Source of the DNA: Burkholderiaceae bacterium
GTDB taxonomy: Bacteria > Pseudomonadota > Gammaproteobacteria > Burkholderiales > Burkholderiaceae_C
Assembly: GCA_023954095.1 (NCBI GenBank)
Contig: JAMLIQ010000012.1
Span: 1-57,437 of the forward strand
Direction: 5' to 3'
Length of the DNA: 57,437 nucleotides
Shown here in pieces: positions 16,282-25,331 of this stretch. Position numbers and translations under genes: made by a program. The notes under the pieces were generated by a model. The model was not told the origin of the DNA. It searched no databases and was given only the letters and a program-made list of their open reading frames with translations. How positions within the stretch are numbered: position 1 is the stretch's first letter; every line of letters starts with the position of its first letter.

Positions 16282-17706
16282 ATGAACGCCCCCGCACAAG
16301 CCTCTCACCTGCTTCCCACCATTGCCCTGCGGCCCGTGCCGCAGGCTTTTCTGGATGCGCTGCAACAGCGCTTTGGCGCGCAGTGCTCCACGGCCTTGGC
16401 CGTGCGCGAGCAGCATGGCCGCGACGAGGGTTCGCTGCAGGCGCCGCCCCCCTCCGCCGTCATCTTCGCGGAAAGCACGCAGGATGTGCAGGACGCCGTG
16501 CGCCTGGCCGCACAGCACGACGTGCCGGTGATCCCCTATGCCGCCGGCTCCTCGCTCGAAGGCCACCTGCTGGCTGTGCAAGGCGGCATCAGCATCGATG
16601 TGAACCGCATGAACCAGGTGCTTTCCATCAACGCCGAGGACCTGACCGTGACGGTGCAGCCCGGCATCACGCGCAAGCAGCTCAACGACGCTGTGAAGGA
16701 CACAGGCCTGTTCTTTCCCATCGACCCCGGCGCCGACGCCAGCATGGGCGGCATGGCGGCCACCCGCGCCAGCGGCACCAACGCCGTGCGCTACGGCACC
16801 ATGCGCGAAAACGTGCTGGCGCTCGAAGTGGTCACCGCCAGCGGCGAGGCGATCCGCACCGGCACACGCGCCAAGAAAAGCAGTGCCGGCTACGACCTCA
16901 CGCGCCTCATCGTGGGCAGCGAAGGCACGCTGGGCGTCATCACCGAAGTCACCGTGCGCTTGTACCCGCTGCCCGAAGCGGTGTCGGCGGCGGTGTGCTC
17001 GTTCCCGAGCATTGCCGCAGCGGTGCACACCGTCATCCAGACCATCCAGATGGGGGTGCCGATTGCGCGCTGCGAGCTGATCGACGCCCACACGGTGCGC
17101 ATGGTCAACCAGCACAGCAAGCTGGGGCTGCGCGAAGAACCCATGCTGCTGATGGAGTTCCACGGCTCCCCCGCCAGCGTGCAGGAGCAGGCCGAAACCG
17201 TGCAGGAGCTTGCCAAGGAACAGGGCGGCAACGCCTTCGAATGGGCCAGCACGCCCGAAGAGCGCACCCGCCTGTGGGCCGCCCGGCACAACGCCTACTT
17301 TGCCGCCGTGCAAAGCCGCCCGGGCTGCCGGGCCATCAGCACCGACACCTGTGTGCCCATCTCGCGCCTGGCCGACTGCCTGCTCGACTCCATTGCCGAG
17401 GCCGACGCCAGCGGCCTGCCGTACTTCCTGGTGGGCCATGTGGGCGACGGCAACTTCCATTTCGGCTACCTGATCGACCCCGACCTGCCCGAGGAACGCA
17501 CGGCTGCCGAACAGCTCAACCACCAGCTCGTGGCCCGCGCGCTGGCGTTGGGCGGCACCTGCACGGGCGAGCACGGCGTGGGCATCCACAAGATGGGCTT
17601 TTTGCTCGACGAGGCCGGTCAGGGCACGGTGGACATGATGCGCGCCATCAAGCAGGCGCTGGACCCGAAAAACATTCTCAACCCGGGGAAGATCTTCGCC
17701 CTCTGA
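16282..17706 (+). CDS. dld: FAD-binding D-lactate/glycolate-type dehydrogenase
   Basis: A 474-residue flavoprotein of the vanillyl-alcohol-oxidase superfamily. The FAD-binding domain occupies about residues 50-230, with PYAAGSSLEGHLL, DPGADASMGGMAATRASGT and RLIVGSEGTLGVITEVT. The C-terminal FAD-oxidase domain includes GHVGDGNFHF and the terminal GTCTGEHGVGIHKMG. This is the pattern of cytochrome-linked D-lactate dehydrogenase. Glycolate oxidase subunit GlcD and D-2-hydroxyglutarate dehydrogenase are close relatives and not excluded. No accessory glcE or glcF genes follow, which favours the single-subunit D-lactate enzyme. It would pass electrons to the respiratory chain. Confidence 0.88.
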   Translation: MNAPAQASHLLPTIALRPVPQAFLDALQQRFGAQCSTALAVREQHGRDEGSLQAPPPSAVIFAESTQDVQDAVRLAAQHDVPVIPYAAGSSLEGHLLAVQGGISIDVNRMNQVLSINAEDLTVTVQPGITRKQLNDAVKDTGLFFPIDPGADASMGGMAATRASGTNAVRYGTMRENVLALEVVTASGEAIRTGTRAKKSSAGYDLTRLIVGSEGTLGVITEVTVRLYPLPEAVSAAVCSFPSIAAAVHTVIQTIQMGVPIARCELIDAHTVRMVNQHSKLGLREEPMLLMEFHGSPASVQEQAETVQELAKEQGGNAFEWASTPEERTRLWAARHNAYFAAVQSRPGCRAISTDTCVPISRLADCLLDSIAEADASGLPYFLVGHVGDGNFHFGYLIDPDLPEERTAAEQLNHQLVARALALGGTCTGEHGVGIHKMGFLLDEAGQGTVDMMRAIKQALDPKNILNPGKIFAL

Positions 17707-17713
17707 GCACAGA

Positions 17714-17780
17714 ACGCTATCGCAAAGATAGCTTACAGCGCTCTATTTCATTGCGCTGCAGGCACTTTTTATTCAAAATC
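17714..17780. repeat. repeat family A copy
   Basis: ACGCTATCGCAAAGATAGC forms the terminal stem, followed by CAGCGCTC, TTGCGCTGCAGGC and an AT-rich tail. It separates the dehydrogenase gene from the TRIC-like gene and lies 37 bp upstream of its GTG start. Confidence 0.85.
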
Positions 17781-17817
17781 GGCGCGCGCTCTGTGGCGTG
17801 CTCCCGGCCTTCTACCC

Positions 17818-18426
17818 GTGCTCCTCTACGCACTCGATCTGTTTGGTGTGGCGGTCTTCGCGGCCAGCGGAGCCCTGGCGGGCATCGGTGCGCAACTCGA
17901 TCTGCTGGGCATTGTGGTGCTCGCATCGATCACGGCCGTGGGGGGCGGCACCCTGCGCGATGTGCTGCTGGGCCGCTATCCGATCTTCTGGATCAAGGAC
18001 TCCGGCCCGATCTACACGATTCTGGCCGCCGTCACCGCCACGCTGGTGTGGGTGCACTTCCTGCCCATCCCGATGGACGCCCTGCTCATCGCCGATGCGC
18101 TGGGCCTGGGCCTGTTCGCCATCTCGGGCGCGCAGGTGGCAGAAAAGGCGGGCTGCCAGCCCCTGGTGACCATCCTCATGGGCACGTTGACCGGCGCGGG
18201 CGGCGGGGTGGTGCGCGACATTCTCTCGGCCAAGGTGCCGCTCATCCTGCGCCAGGACATCTACGCCTCGGCAGCCATCGCAGGCATTGCGGTGTACCTG
18301 CTGCTGCGGGCCGCCAAGATGTCCACGGGCGGGGCGTTTGCAGCGGGCCTGTTCACGGTCATCGCCACACGCCTGGCCGCCATTGCGCTGGACCTGCAGC
18401 TGCCCGTGTTTGCGCTGCCGCGCTGA
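17818..18426 (+). CDS. TRIC-type/UPF0126 (YadS-like) membrane channel protein
   Basis: A 202-residue integral membrane protein with six or seven hydrophobic helices and the duplicated motif of the YadS/TRIC family. The first copy is ITAVGGGTLRDVLLG and the second is GTLTGAGGGVVRDILS. Bacterial homologues of TRIC channels are thought to conduct monovalent cations. Some members have been linked to glycine uptake, so the substrate is open. The start is GTG at 17818 with no strong Shine-Dalgarno, because the upstream DNA is a dispersed repeat; I found no better in-frame start. Confidence 0.85.
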   Translation: MLLYALDLFGVAVFAASGALAGIGAQLDLLGIVVLASITAVGGGTLRDVLLGRYPIFWIKDSGPIYTILAAVTATLVWVHFLPIPMDALLIADALGLGLFAISGAQVAEKAGCQPLVTILMGTLTGAGGGVVRDILSAKVPLILRQDIYASAAIAGIAVYLLLRAAKMSTGGAFAAGLFTVIATRLAAIALDLQLPVFALPR

Positions 18427-18448
18427 CCGGGCGCAGGCCCGGCCGGCA

Positions 18449-19051
18449 TCAGGCGCCGAACAGCTTGTTCGCCGTTTCGGCCACCAGACGGCCCTGGTAG
18501 CGCGCACCGTCGAGTTCGATGGCGCTGGGCTGGCGCTGGCCCTGTCCGCCGGCGATGGTGGTGGCGCCGTAGGGGCTGCCGCCCACCACTTCGTCGAGCG
18601 TCATCTGGCCCTGGAAGCTGTAGGGCAGCCCCACGATGACCATGCCGAAGTGCATCAGGTTGGTGATGATGGAAAACAGCGTGACTTCCTGGCCGCCGTG
18701 CTGGGTGGCGGTAGAGGTGAAGGCCGCGCCCACCTTGCCGGTGAGTGCACCGCGTGCCCACAGGCCGCCCGCCTGGTCGAGAAAGCTGCCCATCTGCGAG
18801 GGCATGCGGCCAAAGCGCGTGGGGGCGCCGACGATGATGGCGTCGTAGTGCTCCAGCTCCGCCACGGTGGCCACGGGGGCGGCCTGGTCGAGTTTGAAGT
18901 GGGCGTTCTTGGCGATGTCCGGCGGTACCGTCTCGGGCACGCGCTTGACGTCCACCGTGGCGCCGGTGGAACGCGCGCCTTCGGCAACCGCCTGCGCCAT
19001 GGTCTCCAGGTGGCCGTAGGTCGAGTAATACAGAACAAGGACTTTGGACAT
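18449..19051 (-). CDS. wrbA: NAD(P)H:quinone oxidoreductase WrbA
   Basis: A 200-residue flavodoxin-like enzyme that reduces quinones by two electrons, limiting redox cycling. The N-terminal FMN phosphate loop is [13 protein letters not shown]. WrbA-specific blocks include [27 protein letters not shown], the ribityl/isoalloxazine loop [11 protein letters not shown] and a central [13 protein letters not shown]. Length matches the family. It is convergent with the TRIC-like gene, and chaC lies upstream on the same strand. Confidence 0.95.
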   Translation of the reverse strand: MSKVLVLYYSTYGHLETMAQAVAEGARSTGATVDVKRVPETVPPDIAKNAHFKLDQAAPVATVAELEHYDAIIVGAPTRFGRMPSQMGSFLDQAGGLWARGALTGKVGAAFTSTATQHGGQEVTLFSIITNLMHFGMVIVGLPYSFQGQMTLDEVVGGSPYGATTIAGGQGQRQPSAIELDGARYQGRLVAETANKLFGA

Positions 19052-19129
19052 GTGCGTTTCTCCGTGGGGTGAAAGCCTGCAAAACGGCAGGCACGGCGCG
19101 GGGCCAGCGTTCCTCCTCAGCCCGCCCGT

Positions 19130-19909
19130 CTACGGTGCGTAGACGTTTGCCATGGTATGCCGATCTCTGTTTTCGTGCCGGGCTATTGCCACCTTGCGCT
19201 GCACCGTGTCCGAGAGTTCGCGCACATGGCCATCCTCGATGCCCAGCAGGTCGAGCTGCTCGTTCAGCTGGTCGAGGTAGTCCCGGTTGCTGCCGATGCT
19301 GCCGCAGGCGCTGGCGATGATGGCTGCGGTGTCCTGCAGCGAGAGGTCGTGGCAGTACTGCGGGTGGGCGGTGTTGGCCGTGAGCACCAGCGCCTCGACT
19401 CCGCCCTGCGGGGTGTCCAGCGGCAACAGGGCCGGGCAATAGCCGCCCCGGATCATCTCGCGCCGCCACAGCAGGCGCGATTCGGTCTCGACCAGCGAGT
19501 GGTGGATGCGGAACACCAGGCCGTGGCAGGCGCCCGCCTGGCGCCGCAGCGTGAGCACCAGACCGGGGCATTCGGGCGTGCCCCGGCCGATCGTGGTGGC
19601 CAGCGCAAAGCGGCGTGCAAAACCGTCGAGCCGGGCCCGGCGCACTTCGCGGAAGTGGATGCCGGGGTTCCACATCAGCGAGCCGTAGCCAAACACCCAG
19701 AGGTCTTCGCCGTCGCGCCCGGCCAGCACGGCCTGGCGCGAGCGCTCGACCTCCTCGTCGGGCAGGCGCCAGTCGGGCGGCAGCCCTTGCTCGCGCGCCT
19801 GCGCGTCCCAGGCCGCCAGCACCTCATCGGTCAGGCGCAGCCCCGAGACGTCTGCCGGCGTCAGCCGGCCCGCCAGTTCGGGAAGGTGCGTGAAGGCTCT
19901 GGGCGTCAT
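19130..19909 (-). CDS. chaC: glutathione-specific gamma-glutamylcyclotransferase (ChaC family)
   Basis: A 259-residue cytoplasmic enzyme expected to convert glutathione to 5-oxoproline and Cys-Gly. The ChaC fold begins with the substrate-binding loop VFGYGSLMWNPG (about residues 72-83). The conserved segment WRREM around 148-152 supplies the catalytic Glu. GTPECPGLVLTL and YCHDLSLQDTAAIIASACG follow as in other bacterial ChaC proteins. The N-terminal 60 residues (LTPADVSGLRLTDEVLAAW) are an extension found in proteobacterial members. Its function would be glutathione turnover and cysteine release. Confidence 0.9.
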   Translation of the reverse strand: MTPRAFTHLPELAGRLTPADVSGLRLTDEVLAAWDAQAREQGLPPDWRLPDEEVERSRQAVLAGRDGEDLWVFGYGSLMWNPGIHFREVRRARLDGFARRFALATTIGRGTPECPGLVLTLRRQAGACHGLVFRIHHSLVETESRLLWRREMIRGGYCPALLPLDTPQGGVEALVLTANTAHPQYCHDLSLQDTAAIIASACGSIGSNRDYLDQLNEQLDLLGIEDGHVRELSDTVQRKVAIARHENRDRHTMANVYAP

Positions 19910-19945
19910 AGGCCGATTTGCGGGCGGCGGCTGCGTTGCTGGCGA

Positions 19946-20230
19946 TCAGCTGCGGTTGCCCACGGCGATCTGGCTCAGGCGCGCAGCCTGCACAGCCTCG
20001 GCCTGCACGGTGGCGCGGTCCACCGTGGAAGGCGTTGCATTCGACTCCACCACCACGTAGTTCTTGAACTGCGTGACCGCCTGGGCCGCCTCAAGCTGCA
20101 CTTCGGCACGGGTGCGGGTGGACTGGAAGCTGGCTTCGATGTGGCTGCCATACAGTTCGCCGGCCTGGGCGCCCAGCGAGGCGAAAGCGGTTACAGCGGC
20201 GATGGAGAGGGTGCGTGCGATGGAGGTCAT
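19946..20230 (-). CDS. small exported DUF4148-like protein
   Basis: A 94-residue secreted protein. Residues 1-23 form a signal peptide ending in the AQA cleavage motif. The mature part ELYGSHIEASFQSTRTRAEV followed by QLEAAQA resembles DUF4148 proteins, which are common, often multicopy and uncharacterised in Burkholderiales. No catalytic motif is visible. The roughly 110-nt leader and the AT-rich region beyond it suggest an independent promoter. The function is unknown. Confidence 0.65.
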   Translation of the reverse strand: MTSIARTLSIAAVTAFASLGAQAGELYGSHIEASFQSTRTRAEVQLEAAQAVTQFKNYVVVESNATPSTVDRATVQAEAVQAARLSQIAVGNRS

Positions 20231-20649
20231 GGCGGGTCCTTGGAAGGCAAGAAGTAACAGGTGAATGAACCGTGGCGGAGGCGCTGCGTTGCTGCGTCTT
20301 CACCATGGACTCAACTGTAAATTGTTGTGAATGATTGATAAATAACCAATTTTCCAACTTACCGTTCCAAATATAGAACCAATTTCAACGCACTCGATCT
20401 TGCAACGGATAGCCCCGGACCGCGCACCATGCCTTTCCGGAGCCTGTTTTGATGGGGGACTCGATAGCGACAACCGAAGGTTTCGCCAGCTTCACCCCCA
20501 GCGAAACCCGTTCTTGCCGGTTTGCCGCCCCATGCCCGAGCCATAGGTCAAAAACACGGCAAGAAGTCGGCCACTGGCCGCGCCTGCACCACAGATCCCA
20601 TTTTGATAGCTTGGAACGCTTATCTAACAAGCGTTTGAAGCCAAAACAC
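20231..20649. other. 419-bp gene-free region with AT-rich promoter DNA and a repeat
   Basis: The left part (about 20320-20395) is markedly AT-rich for this genome. On the minus strand it holds TTGGTT, a 17-nt spacer and AACAAT, a plausible but weak promoter for the DUF4148-like gene. The middle (20400-20590) has no convincing gene, and its short open frames lack family character. The right end is a family A repeat (20599-20652). Confidence 0.5.
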
Positions 20650-20652
20650 TTA
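20599..20652. repeat. repeat family A copy at the end of the MFS gene
   Basis: TTTTGATAGCTTGGAACGC, then TTATCTAACAAGCG and GAAGCCAAAA, is the family A layout. The copy abuts and slightly overlaps the TAA stop codon of the minus-strand MFS gene at 20650-20652. Confidence 0.8.
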
Positions 20653-21906
20653 GGTTCTGAAAACCGCTGCTGTACGACGGGCCAGCCCGCCTCCCACCAG
20701 CGCCGCCGACACCACGCCCAGCGCCAGTGCCAGGGCCGAGCCGTAGAAGATGCTGCTGATCGCACCCCGGTCGAGCAGTGCGCCAAACACCGGGGCGGCC
20801 AGCGCAAAGCCCAGGTCCAGCCCGGAATACACCGTGCCATACACGCGGCCGGTGGCACCCGGGGGCGCGGCGCGCTTGATGAGCATGTCGCGCGAGGGCC
20901 CCGCCAGCCCGGTGCCCAGGCCCGCCAGCGAGGTGACTGCCAGCACCGCCATGCCGCCCAGCACGCCGCTGCCTGCCAGCACCAGCAGCGCCGCCGAAGC
21001 CAGCAGGCAGATGCCGATCACCCGCTCCAGCCGCTCCACGCGCCCCACCAGAAAGCCGCCCACCACCATGCCGGCCGCGCCGAACAGCATGTAGCCGGTC
21101 ACGACCAGGGCCGCCAGACTGAGCGGCAGGCCATACATCTTCTGCAGCGCAGGGCTGGCGAAGCTCTGGATGGCGCTCAAGGCACAGGTACTCCAGAAAA
21201 AAAACGAAAAGCACAGCCATACCGAAGGCAGGCGCAGAAAGGCCATGGGGTGTTCGGCGGGCGCGGCGGCGGCGCCCTGGGCCTGGTGCGCCCAGCTGCC
21301 CTGGCGGTCGTCGATGGCCGCACGCTGCCACAACAACAGCGCCAGCACGCTGGCCGCCAGCACTGCCGCCGCAAGACAGGCCGTGCGCCAGGAGCCGGTG
21401 GCCGTGGCAATGCCCGCCAGGAACACCGGCGCCGCAGCCCATCCCAGGTTGCCGCTGATGCCATGCACCGAAAAGCCGTGGCCCAGGCGCGGGGCCGAGA
21501 CGCGTTTGTTGAGAATGGTGAAGTCCACCGGGTGAAACGGCGCATTGCCCAAACCAGCCAGTGCCGCTGCCAGCACCAGCCCCGCATACCCCTGTGCCAG
21601 CCCGGCCGATACGCCTGCCAGCACGAAACTGCCCAGCGCCAGGAACAGTACGGGGCGGGCACCCACACGGTCCACCACAAACCCAGCCAGGGCCTGCCCC
21701 ACGCCCGACACCACGAAGAACACCGACACCAGCAGGCCCAGCTCCGAGTAACTCAGGCCAAACTCGCCGATCAGCCAGGGAAACAGCGGCGGCAGCAGCA
21801 GGTGAAAGAAATGCGAGGTGCCATGCGCCAGACCGATGAGGCCGATGGTATGTGCATCCTTGCGCAGGGGGACAGGGCTGGACATGCCCGCAGTAGTGGT
21901 GGTCAT
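20650..21906 (-). CDS. major facilitator superfamily transporter
   Basis: A 418-residue 12-helix transporter. The N-terminal helices (GLAHGTSHFFHLLLPPLFPW, GLSYSELGLLVSVFFVVSG) resemble the fosmidomycin-resistance type of MFS efflux proteins. The loop 2-3 motif appears as GFVVDRVGARPVL. The LLIKRAAPPG-like segment (MLIKRAAPPGATGRVYGTVY) lies in the C-terminal half. The substrate is unknown. The ATG at 21904-21906 was chosen, with TAAGA about 9 nt upstream; ATGs at 21915 and 21957 are alternatives. It diverges from an AraC-type regulator with an inverted repeat between them, so regulation by that protein is likely. Confidence 0.85.
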   Translation of the reverse strand: MTTTTAGMSSPVPLRKDAHTIGLIGLAHGTSHFFHLLLPPLFPWLIGEFGLSYSELGLLVSVFFVVSGVGQALAGFVVDRVGARPVLFLALGSFVLAGVSAGLAQGYAGLVLAAALAGLGNAPFHPVDFTILNKRVSAPRLGHGFSVHGISGNLGWAAAPVFLAGIATATGSWRTACLAAAVLAASVLALLLWQRAAIDDRQGSWAHQAQGAAAAPAEHPMAFLRLPSVWLCFSFFFWSTCALSAIQSFASPALQKMYGLPLSLAALVVTGYMLFGAAGMVVGGFLVGRVERLERVIGICLLASAALLVLAGSGVLGGMAVLAVTSLAGLGTGLAGPSRDMLIKRAAPPGATGRVYGTVYSGLDLGFALAAPVFGALLDRGAISSIFYGSALALALGVVSAALVGGGLARRTAAVFRT

Positions 21907-21939
21907 GGCACGCATCTTAGGCACGGGCCAGGCGACGCG

Positions 21940-21970
21940 TTTACGATAGTCTGCCAACTTCTATCGCAAA
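21940..21970. promoter_or_regulatory. operator-like dyad between the MFS gene and the AraC-type regulator
   Basis: TTTACGATAG and CTATCGCAAA form an inverted repeat with 9 of 10 pairs and an 11-bp spacer. Centre-to-centre spacing is about two helical turns, suitable for an AraC-family dimer. It sits 33 bp before the MFS start and directly abuts the annotated start of the regulator. Confidence 0.5.
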
Positions 21971-21971
21971 C

Positions 21972-22910
21972 ATGCCAAACATACCACCGGCTTCCGTCAG
22001 CGACGGATCGATGCGCGCGTCCCGTGCGCTGTCCTATGTGGGCTCACTGACCCCGCACCTGTTCGTGCCCGACCGCACCCGCCCGGTGCGCGCCAAGGCA
22101 CGGCAGCTGGCGGCCGACACGCAGGTGATGCCGCACAGCCACCCCTGGGCGCAGGTGGCCATTTCCACCACGGGCGTGATCCGCCTGACGGTGGACCGCG
22201 GCACCTATATCGTGCCGCCTTCGCGGGCGCTGTGGATTCCACCGGGCGTGGAGCACGCCGTGACCATGGTGGAGGCTGCCGACCTGCGCACCCTGTACTT
22301 CTACCAGCCGCGTGGGCGCTGCGGCCCCGGCGCCCTGGGCCGCCCGACCCCCAGCCAGGCCGAGCAGGCCGCATGGCGGCAGTGCCGGGTGCTGGAAGTC
22401 TCGGACCTGCTGCGCGCCCTGGTGCGCGAGATGCCCACCGCACCCGATGGCGGCCCCGCCCCCACACCGGCCGAGCGGCTGCGCGAGCGCCATCTGAGTG
22501 CGCTGATCCGCAACGAACTGGCCTGCGCAAACGCTGTGAAACTGGGGGTGGACCTGCCCCGCGACAAGCGCCTGCGCCACCTGTGCGAAGCCGTGCTGGC
22601 CGACCCCACACGCTACGAAACCCTGGCCGCCTGGGCGCAGGACACAGGCGCCAGCCTGCGCACCGTGGCCCGCCTGTTTCGGCAGGAGCTGGGCTGCACC
22701 TTCACCCAATGGCGCCAGCAGGTGGTGCTGGCCAAGGCGGTCTCGCTGGCCGCCGGGCGCATGCCGGTGGGCCAGATCGCTGCCGAACTGGGCTACAGCC
22801 CCAGCGCCTTCAGCGCCATGGTGCGGCGGTCGATGGGGCAGCCCCCGGGCCAGTTTCTGGGGGGCCATGCGACGGCACCAGGCAATAGCCATACTCACGG
22901 CATGGCTTAG
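21972..22910 (+). CDS. AraC-family transcriptional regulator with cupin sensor domain
   Basis: A 312-residue regulator. An N-terminal cupin-like domain (about 20-125) has MPHSHPWAQVAISTTGV and YIVPPSRALWIPPGVEHAV. The C-terminal pair of helix-turn-helices (about 210-295) contains LAAWAQDTGASLRTVARLF and VGQIAAELGYSPSAFSAMV, ending in the family-typical RRSMGQPPGQF. The dyad upstream touches the ATG at 21972, so translation may really start at the ATG at 22011, which has ACGGA upstream. It likely controls the divergent MFS transporter and itself. Confidence 0.88.
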   Translation: MPNIPPASVSDGSMRASRALSYVGSLTPHLFVPDRTRPVRAKARQLAADTQVMPHSHPWAQVAISTTGVIRLTVDRGTYIVPPSRALWIPPGVEHAVTMVEAADLRTLYFYQPRGRCGPGALGRPTPSQAEQAAWRQCRVLEVSDLLRALVREMPTAPDGGPAPTPAERLRERHLSALIRNELACANAVKLGVDLPRDKRLRHLCEAVLADPTRYETLAAWAQDTGASLRTVARLFRQELGCTFTQWRQQVVLAKAVSLAAGRMPVGQIAAELGYSPSAFSAMVRRSMGQPPGQFLGGHATAPGNSHTHGMA

Positions 22911-22911
22911 G

Positions 22912-22953
22912 TTGACTTGCATCAACGCACGGGCACCGGCCGCCGCGCACAAT
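22912..22953 (+). promoter_or_regulatory. FNR/ANR-type activated promoter for the DUF3149 microprotein
   Basis: TTGAC-TTGC-ATCAA at 22912-22925 matches the FNR box TTGAT-N4-ATCAA with one mismatch. A start site at about 22960 would put the box centre at -41.5, the class II FNR position. CACAAT at 22948-22953 then stands exactly at the -10 position with 4 of 6 consensus bases. This spacing makes oxygen-limited activation plausible. Confidence 0.6.
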
Positions 22954-22993
22954 AACCTTAAATATTGTGTGTGTTTAACCGGGAGTGATTTCC

Positions 22994-23137
22994 ATGAAGG
23001 CCTTGACCGACCTTTTCTCGACCGACTATGGCTTGATGAGCATCATCGGTATCGCGATGATGCTGGTGGGCATCCTGGGGTTTGCCGTTGTCATTCGCCG
23101 CAAGATGAATGAGCCCCCCAAAGACCCGCGCCACTGA
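22994..23137 (+). CDS. DUF3149-like single-span membrane microprotein
   Basis: A 47-residue protein. The N-terminus MKALTDLFSTDYGLMS is the DUF3149 signature. A single transmembrane helix follows (IIGIAMMLVGILGFAVVI), then a basic stop-transfer RRKMNE and a short polar tail. GGGAG lies 8 nt before the ATG. The family is widespread in beta- and gammaproteobacteria and has no known function. The FNR-type promoter directly upstream suggests expression under low oxygen, perhaps with a respiratory membrane complex; that is inference. The chemoreceptor gene downstream begins 219 bp later. Confidence 0.8.
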   Translation: MKALTDLFSTDYGLMSIIGIAMMLVGILGFAVVIRRKMNEPPKDPRH

Positions 23138-23356
23138 ACGGCCCGCACGCCTGCCGCCCGCGCCCTGCAGCGCCTGGAAACCACGGGTTTTGCCGAAGAC
23201 GAATCGCATGGATTGGCGCAGAATGGGTGGCGCTTGCTTGGCCCGCGACCGGCCGCGGCATACACCCGGATAGCCTATCTGGTGGGGCCGTGCCGCAACG
23301 TCGGCGGTCCGATGCAGCCTCCCAAAAACCTTGACCCCGTTTTTGAAAGGCTTACC

Positions 23357-25309
23357 GTGCAAAAGTTGATTGATGACCTGCGCCTGTCGCGCAAATTCCT
23401 GCTGGTGGGCGTGCTGGCCCTGGTGATGCTGGCCGTGCCCCTGGGGCTGGTGCTCTCAACCGGCCTGGCCTCCCTGTCCCGTTCTGCCACCGCCCTTTCC
23501 GGCGTCGCTCCGGCGGTGGCGGTGGCGCAGGAAATTCAGCTCATGCAGCAACACCGCGCCCAGGCGGCCAATGTGCTCTCGGGCAATGAGGCCGCGCGGG
23601 CGCCGCGGGAAGCCCTGCAGGCGCGTTCCATGGAATCCATGCAAGCCCAGCTTCGTGCCGCACAGGCCTATGGCAATGCGCCCATCGAGCAACGGGTGCG
23701 CAAGATACAGGCCGATTGGGCCCAGTTGACGCAGGCGGTGGGCCAGCGTTCCATCGACACAGCCGAAAGCTTCCGGCGCCATTCGGCACTGATCGACGAA
23801 CAGCTGGACGTCCTCCGCGCGCTGGTCGACAGTGCCGGTCTGGCGCTGCTGCCTCAGCCCAGCGGCCACTACCTGGTGGCGGCGGCGCTCGACTACCTGC
23901 CCCGGCTGAGCGAAGCCCTGGGCCAGGCCCGCGCGGCCGGTGTCGCCCTGCTCAATGGCGGCCAGGCCGATCCGGCAGGTCAGGCCCGGGTGGGCGCACT
24001 GGTCAGCGCCGCCCGCCTGTACGACCGCCACGCCCAAGGCGCGCTGGCACTGGCCCTGGCCGACAGCGCTGCCGCCCGGCAAGCCCTGGCCGCTCCGGCC
24101 GCCAATGCCCAGAAGGTGGCCGCAGAGTCCTTCCAGATGGTGACGCAGAAAATCGTGGAGGCCCAGACGCTGGACACCCCGGCCGCAGACTATCTGCGCA
24201 CCATCACCGCGCAGATCGACGTGCAGATGGATCTGCTGCACAAGGCCACGGAGGTGATGTCCGACGATGTGGCCGCCCGCAACCGCGAAGTGCGCCAGCT
24301 GTTGGCCACGACCACGGCCGTCGCGGCGGCCATTGCCGCGCTCGCCTTCTGGATCTTGCTGCTGGTCAGCCGCAGCACCACCCGCTCAGCCCTGCAGGCG
24401 CTCGCCATGGCCGAGCGCATTGCCGGGGGCGACCTGCGCACGGAGCCGGTCACGGCAGGCAAGGACGAGCTGGGCCAGATGCTGACCGCCCTGGGGGCCA
24501 TGAACGAAAGCCTGCGCCGCATCGTCAGCACCGTTCGCAAAAGCAGCGACAGCATTGCCACTGGTGCCAGCGAGGTGGCAGCAGGCAGCCTGGACCTTTC
24601 GCAACGCACCGAGGAACAGGCCAGCAACCTGGAACAAACCGCGGCATCCATGGAGCAACTGGCCAGCGCCGTGCGCAACAACGCCGATATGGCGCGCGAG
24701 GCCGCGCAACTGGCAGGCTCCGCCAGCCAGGTCGCCGCGCACGGGGGCCAGGTGGTCAGCGAGGTGGTGAGCACCATGGACGGTATCAATACCGCATCGC
24801 GCCGCATCGGGGACATCATTGGCGTAATTGACGGTATTGCCTTCCAGACCAACATCCTCGCGCTCAACGCGGCCGTGGAGGCTGCACGCGCCGGGGAACA
24901 GGGCCGGGGTTTTGCCGTGGTGGCCAGCGAGGTGCGCAGCCTGGCCGGGCGCAGCGCCCAGGCGGCCCGCGAGATCAAGTCCCTGATTTCGGACAGCGTG
25001 AGCCGGGTGGATGCGGGCGGCCAGCTGGTGCAACAGGCGGGCAGCACCATCCAGGACATCGTGACGCAGGTGCAGAAGGTGAGCGAACTGATCCTGGGCA
25101 TCAGCCAGGCCAGCGCAGAGCAGACCCAGGGCATCACGCAGGTGAGTGCGGCGGTCGACCAGCTCGACCAGGTGACGCAGCAGAACGCCGCGCTGGTGGA
25201 GGAATCATCGGCCGCCGCCGACAGCCTGGACCAGCACGCACGCCAGTTGGTGGCGGCCGTGGGGGTGTTTCAGCTTGGCGCAGACGCTGCACCGCTGGCG
25301 CTGCGTTGA
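23357..25309 (+). CDS. methyl-accepting chemotaxis protein
   Basis: A 650-residue transmembrane chemoreceptor. An N-terminal membrane anchor ([20 protein letters not shown]) is followed by a long helical periplasmic sensor (about 40-325). The second transmembrane helix is [25 protein letters not shown] domain contains [16 protein letters not shown], and the cytoplasmic signalling domain carries the hairpin tip [21 protein letters not shown] see no C-terminal CheB/CheR-tethering pentapeptide. The GTG at 23357 has GAAAGG 6 nt upstream and was preferred; an in-frame ATG at 23312 is the alternative. The ligand is unknown and no che genes lie nearby. Confidence 0.92.
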   Translation: MQKLIDDLRLSRKFLLVGVLALVMLAVPLGLVLSTGLASLSRSATALSGVAPAVAVAQEIQLMQQHRAQAANVLSGNEAARAPREALQARSMESMQAQLRAAQAYGNAPIEQRVRKIQADWAQLTQAVGQRSIDTAESFRRHSALIDEQLDVLRALVDSAGLALLPQPSGHYLVAAALDYLPRLSEALGQARAAGVALLNGGQADPAGQARVGALVSAARLYDRHAQGALALALADSAAARQALAAPAANAQKVAAESFQMVTQKIVEAQTLDTPAADYLRTITAQIDVQMDLLHKATEVMSDDVAARNREVRQLLATTTAVAAAIAALAFWILLLVSRSTTRSALQALAMAERIAGGDLRTEPVTAGKDELGQMLTALGAMNESLRRIVSTVRKSSDSIATGASEVAAGSLDLSQRTEEQASNLEQTAASMEQLASAVRNNADMAREAAQLAGSASQVAAHGGQVVSEVVSTMDGINTASRRIGDIIGVIDGIAFQTNILALNAAVEAARAGEQGRGFAVVASEVRSLAGRSAQAAREIKSLISDSVSRVDAGGQLVQQAGSTIQDIVTQVQKVSELILGISQASAEQTQGITQVSAAVDQLDQVTQQNAALVEESSAAADSLDQHARQLVAAVGVFQLGADAAPLALR

Positions 25310-25331
25310 GCCGGTGCTCTTCAGGGATTAG

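Noticed and set aside
16218-18500. A 760-codon plus-strand frame across the dehydrogenase and TRIC-like genes
   Set aside because: It is a frame-shifted shadow of two well-supported genes and carries no protein motif.
20359-20544. A 61-codon minus-strand frame between the DUF4148-like and MFS genes
   Set aside because: It has no ribosome binding site, no recognisable motif and an unremarkable composition, so it was left as non-coding.
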